Source of the DNA: Thermoplasmata archaeon
GTDB taxonomy: Archaea; Thermoplasmatota; Thermoplasmata; Thermoplasmatales; Thermoplasmataceae
Length of the DNA stretch: 14,528 nucleotides
Assembly (NCBI GenBank): GCA_021802365.1
Contig: JAKAAJ010000025.1
Coordinates: 1 to 14,528 of the forward strand
Direction: 5' to 3'
Shown here: positions 12,949 to 14,528 of the stretch, one piece after another
Position numbering within the stretch: position 1 is the first letter of the stretch
Layout of the letters: every line of letters begins with the position of its first letter
Notes under the pieces: model-generated
Seen by the model: only the letters and a program-made list of their open reading frames with translations
Databases searched by the model: none
What the model was told of the DNA's origin: nothing
Position numbers and translations under genes: made by a program

Positions 12949-14528
12949 ATGGGGATCAGGGCAGTTTTTATCAGACCTAGCAACAAAACAGGCAGCGCAT
13001 ATATGACAAAATGGGGTTTTCTGCCTGCGCCCCTGGGGCTTTTAACACTTGCTGGTGAGGTTCTAAGGATACCAGGTTCCAGAGTAGAGATAATAGACAT
13101 GGAGGGAGACTCTCTTGAACTGGATGAAACTGTTGAAAAGGCCCTATCATTGAACCCTGATTTAGTCGGAATAACACTTCATGCCACCGCTGCACACAAT
13201 AATGCAGGATACATTGCAAGAAAAATAAAGGAGAGAAAGCCTGATACGGTTCTGGTTGCAGGAGGGCATCATGCAACTTTCCTGCCAAAGGAGATACTGA
13301 GGGAGGGTTTTGATATATCAGTGCTTGGAGAGGGAGACGAAACAATCTATGATATTGCCATGGCTATTGAGAAAGGAGAAGGATTCTCAAAAGTTGATGG
13401 CATTGTCTACCGCGATGGAGAAAGGTATGTGAGGACAAAACCAAGAAAGCTGATAGCCGACCTGGATTCGCTACCCATGCCTCCACTTGAGCTTCTGGAT
13501 AGCAGCAAGTATACTTTCCGTGTATTCGGCAGCAATGAAAAGGTGATGTGTCTTGAAACCTCCAGAGGTTGCCCTTATGCCTGTGATTTCTGCTCAGTAA
13601 CACCAACTTGGGGAAACAAATGGAGAAACAAGTCCAACGCAAGGATCATTGAAGAAATGAGGAGTGCAAGAAATGCCGGTTATGACTGGATATTCTTCAC
13701 AGATGACATATTCCTCGTCTACCCTAATGTCAAGAGCAGAATGCAACTTTTCAGGGATATTATTGAGGAAGGCCTTAACATGAAGTGGATTGTACAGATG
13801 AGAGCTGATGTTACTGCAAGGAATCCTGAAGTGATTAGGCTTGCAGCACAGGCGGGCATGTCCATCTCTTTCCTTGGGGTTGAGTCTGGAAGCGAGGAAA
13901 TACTTAAGAAAATGCACAAAGGGGAGTTTACCCCACAGTCGGTTGACGCTGTAAGGATACTATCAGAGAATGGGATCGTTGTGCTTGTTGGAATGATGAT
14001 CGGGGCCCCATATGAAAGACTCAGAGACATAATTTCCACAATTAGGTTTTCACGTGCTCTGGCAAGGGCAGGTGCAGATGCTGTTCAGTTCTCAATATAC
14101 ACTCCACTTCCAGGGACCAGGGTATTCAATGAGGCCATGAATGAGAAATCCCTATTCACCATGGACTGGGACAGGTATGATGTCCTCACTCCTGTAATGA
14201 AGACCAGAACTGGTCCAGTTCTCGATCACCTGGCCCAGTTTTACGCATCATACAGTTTCTATATTTACAAGTTTTTCCGGGGTAAAATAAAGAATATAAA
14301 GAACACAGGCAGGAAGAAGGAGCTTGTGGATAATGCAATGAACTTCATTCTGAAGATGATGCCTTCCTATATCAGGGATTTCCTGAAGTTCCCTAAGTTC
14401 CTGATGAACACGTACGACCTTTACTGGAAGGGAAAGAAGGGAACGTCAATGGACAGAGACAAGGCAATGGAGGCAATGGACAGCTCAAACAGGATAGTAT
14501 ATGATCTGTCAGATGGAAGTAAGAATCC
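12949..14528 (+). CDS. B12-binding-domain radical SAM protein (3' end outside window)
   Basis: Translation from the ATG at 12949 gives 526 codons without a stop to the window edge. Residues about 1-170 form a cobalamin-binding-type Rossmann domain, with the strand IRAVFIRPS, the PLGLLTLAGEV segment, AGGHHATFLP at 104-113 and VLGEGDETI. As is usual for this branch, there is no DxHxxG base-off motif. The radical SAM core has C208-x3-C212-x2-C215 (RGCPYACDFC) for the 4Fe-4S cluster, then FFTDDIF, FLGVESGSEEIL and MMIGAPYE segments. The tail beyond about residue 420 is basic and aromatic (FYIYKFFRGK, MNTYDLYWKGKK) and could sit at a membrane. Relatives methylate, cyclise or join unactivated carbons in lipids, chlorophyll precursors and antibiotics. 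The family is certain; the substrate is not. Confidence 0.88.
   Translation, partial: MGIRAVFIRPSNKTGSAYMTKWGFLPAPLGLLTLAGEVLRIPGSRVEIIDMEGDSLELDETVEKALSLNPDLVGITLHATAAHNNAGYIARKIKERKPDTVLVAGGHHATFLPKEILREGFDISVLGEGDETIYDIAMAIEKGEGFSKVDGIVYRDGERYVRTKPRKLIADLDSLPMPPLELLDSSKYTFRVFGSNEKVMCLETSRGCPYACDFCSVTPTWGNKWRNKSNARIIEEMRSARNAGYDWIFFTDDIFLVYPNVKSRMQLFRDIIEEGLNMKWIVQMRADVTARNPEVIRLAAQAGMSISFLGVESGSEEILKKMHKGEFTPQSVDAVRILSENGIVVLVGMMIGAPYERLRDIISTIRFSRALARAGADAVQFSIYTPLPGTRVFNEAMNEKSLFTMDWDRYDVLTPVMKTRTGPVLDHLAQFYASYSFYIYKFFRGKIKNIKNTGRKKELVDNAMNFILKMMPSYIRDFLKFPKFLMNTYDLYWKGKKGTSMDRDKAMEAMDSSNRIVYDLSDGSKN

Noticed and set aside
12828..13100. 90-codon minus-strand frame
   Set aside because: It overlaps the start of the radical SAM gene antisense and extends into AT-rich intergenic DNA, with no recognisable features.
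13364..14039. Several minus-strand frames opposite the radical SAM gene
   Set aside because: All are antisense to a strongly supported coding sequence and show no domain.

Overview
The window looks like a chromosomal segment of a thermoacidophile-type archaeon, most likely of the Thermoplasmatales or a close relative. It carries archaeal ribosomal protein S6e next to aIF2 gamma, archaeal Kae1, an archaeal-size triosephosphate isomerase and a tRNA without an encoded CCA end. First genes of transcription units mostly have a TATA-like box about 25 bases before the start codon and no Shine-Dalgarno sequence, so they are probably leaderless. Genes inside operons do have Shine-Dalgarno sequences. 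The bacterial-type threonyl-tRNA synthetase, the FixABCX-type ETF genes and histidine ammonia-lyase also suit that group. The assignment is inference; no rRNA is present.

Layout from left to right. 1-823 (minus) is the N-terminal 274 residues of Kae1, cut by the window edge. 921-1418 (plus) is a small membrane protein with a C-terminal zinc ribbon. 1534-3154 (plus) is a translation operon, rps6e then aIF2 gamma; its end overlaps by 7 bases the convergent gene for an EndoIII-like DNA glycosylase (3148-3801, minus). 3887-7301 (plus) is a tight four-gene operon: FixC-like ETF:quinone oxidoreductase, FixX-like ferredoxin, ETF beta and ETF alpha. 7353-9371 (minus) is threonyl-tRNA synthetase and 9412-10908 (minus) is histidine ammonia-lyase. 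10909-11239 is a gene-free stretch with several inverted repeats. 11240-12676 (minus) reads in transcription order as triosephosphate isomerase, a three-helix membrane protein and tRNA-Gly(UCC), spaced so closely that they look like one transcript. After an AT-rich gap, 12949-14528 (plus) is a B12-binding-domain radical SAM protein cut by the right edge.

Functionally the window mixes information processing (t6A modification, ribosome, initiation factor, Thr-tRNA charging, tRNA-Gly, base excision repair) with central metabolism (ETF electron transfer to quinone, histidine breakdown, glycolysis). I see no CRISPR array, insertion sequence, prophage, toxin-antitoxin pair or defence system. The best leads are a zinc-ribbon insertion in the catalytic domain of ThrRS, an aIF2 gamma missing half of its zinc-knuckle cysteines, the complete ETF operon, the tpiA/membrane protein/tRNA arrangement, the radical SAM protein as a possible lipid-modifying enzyme, and the structured gap upstream of hutH.
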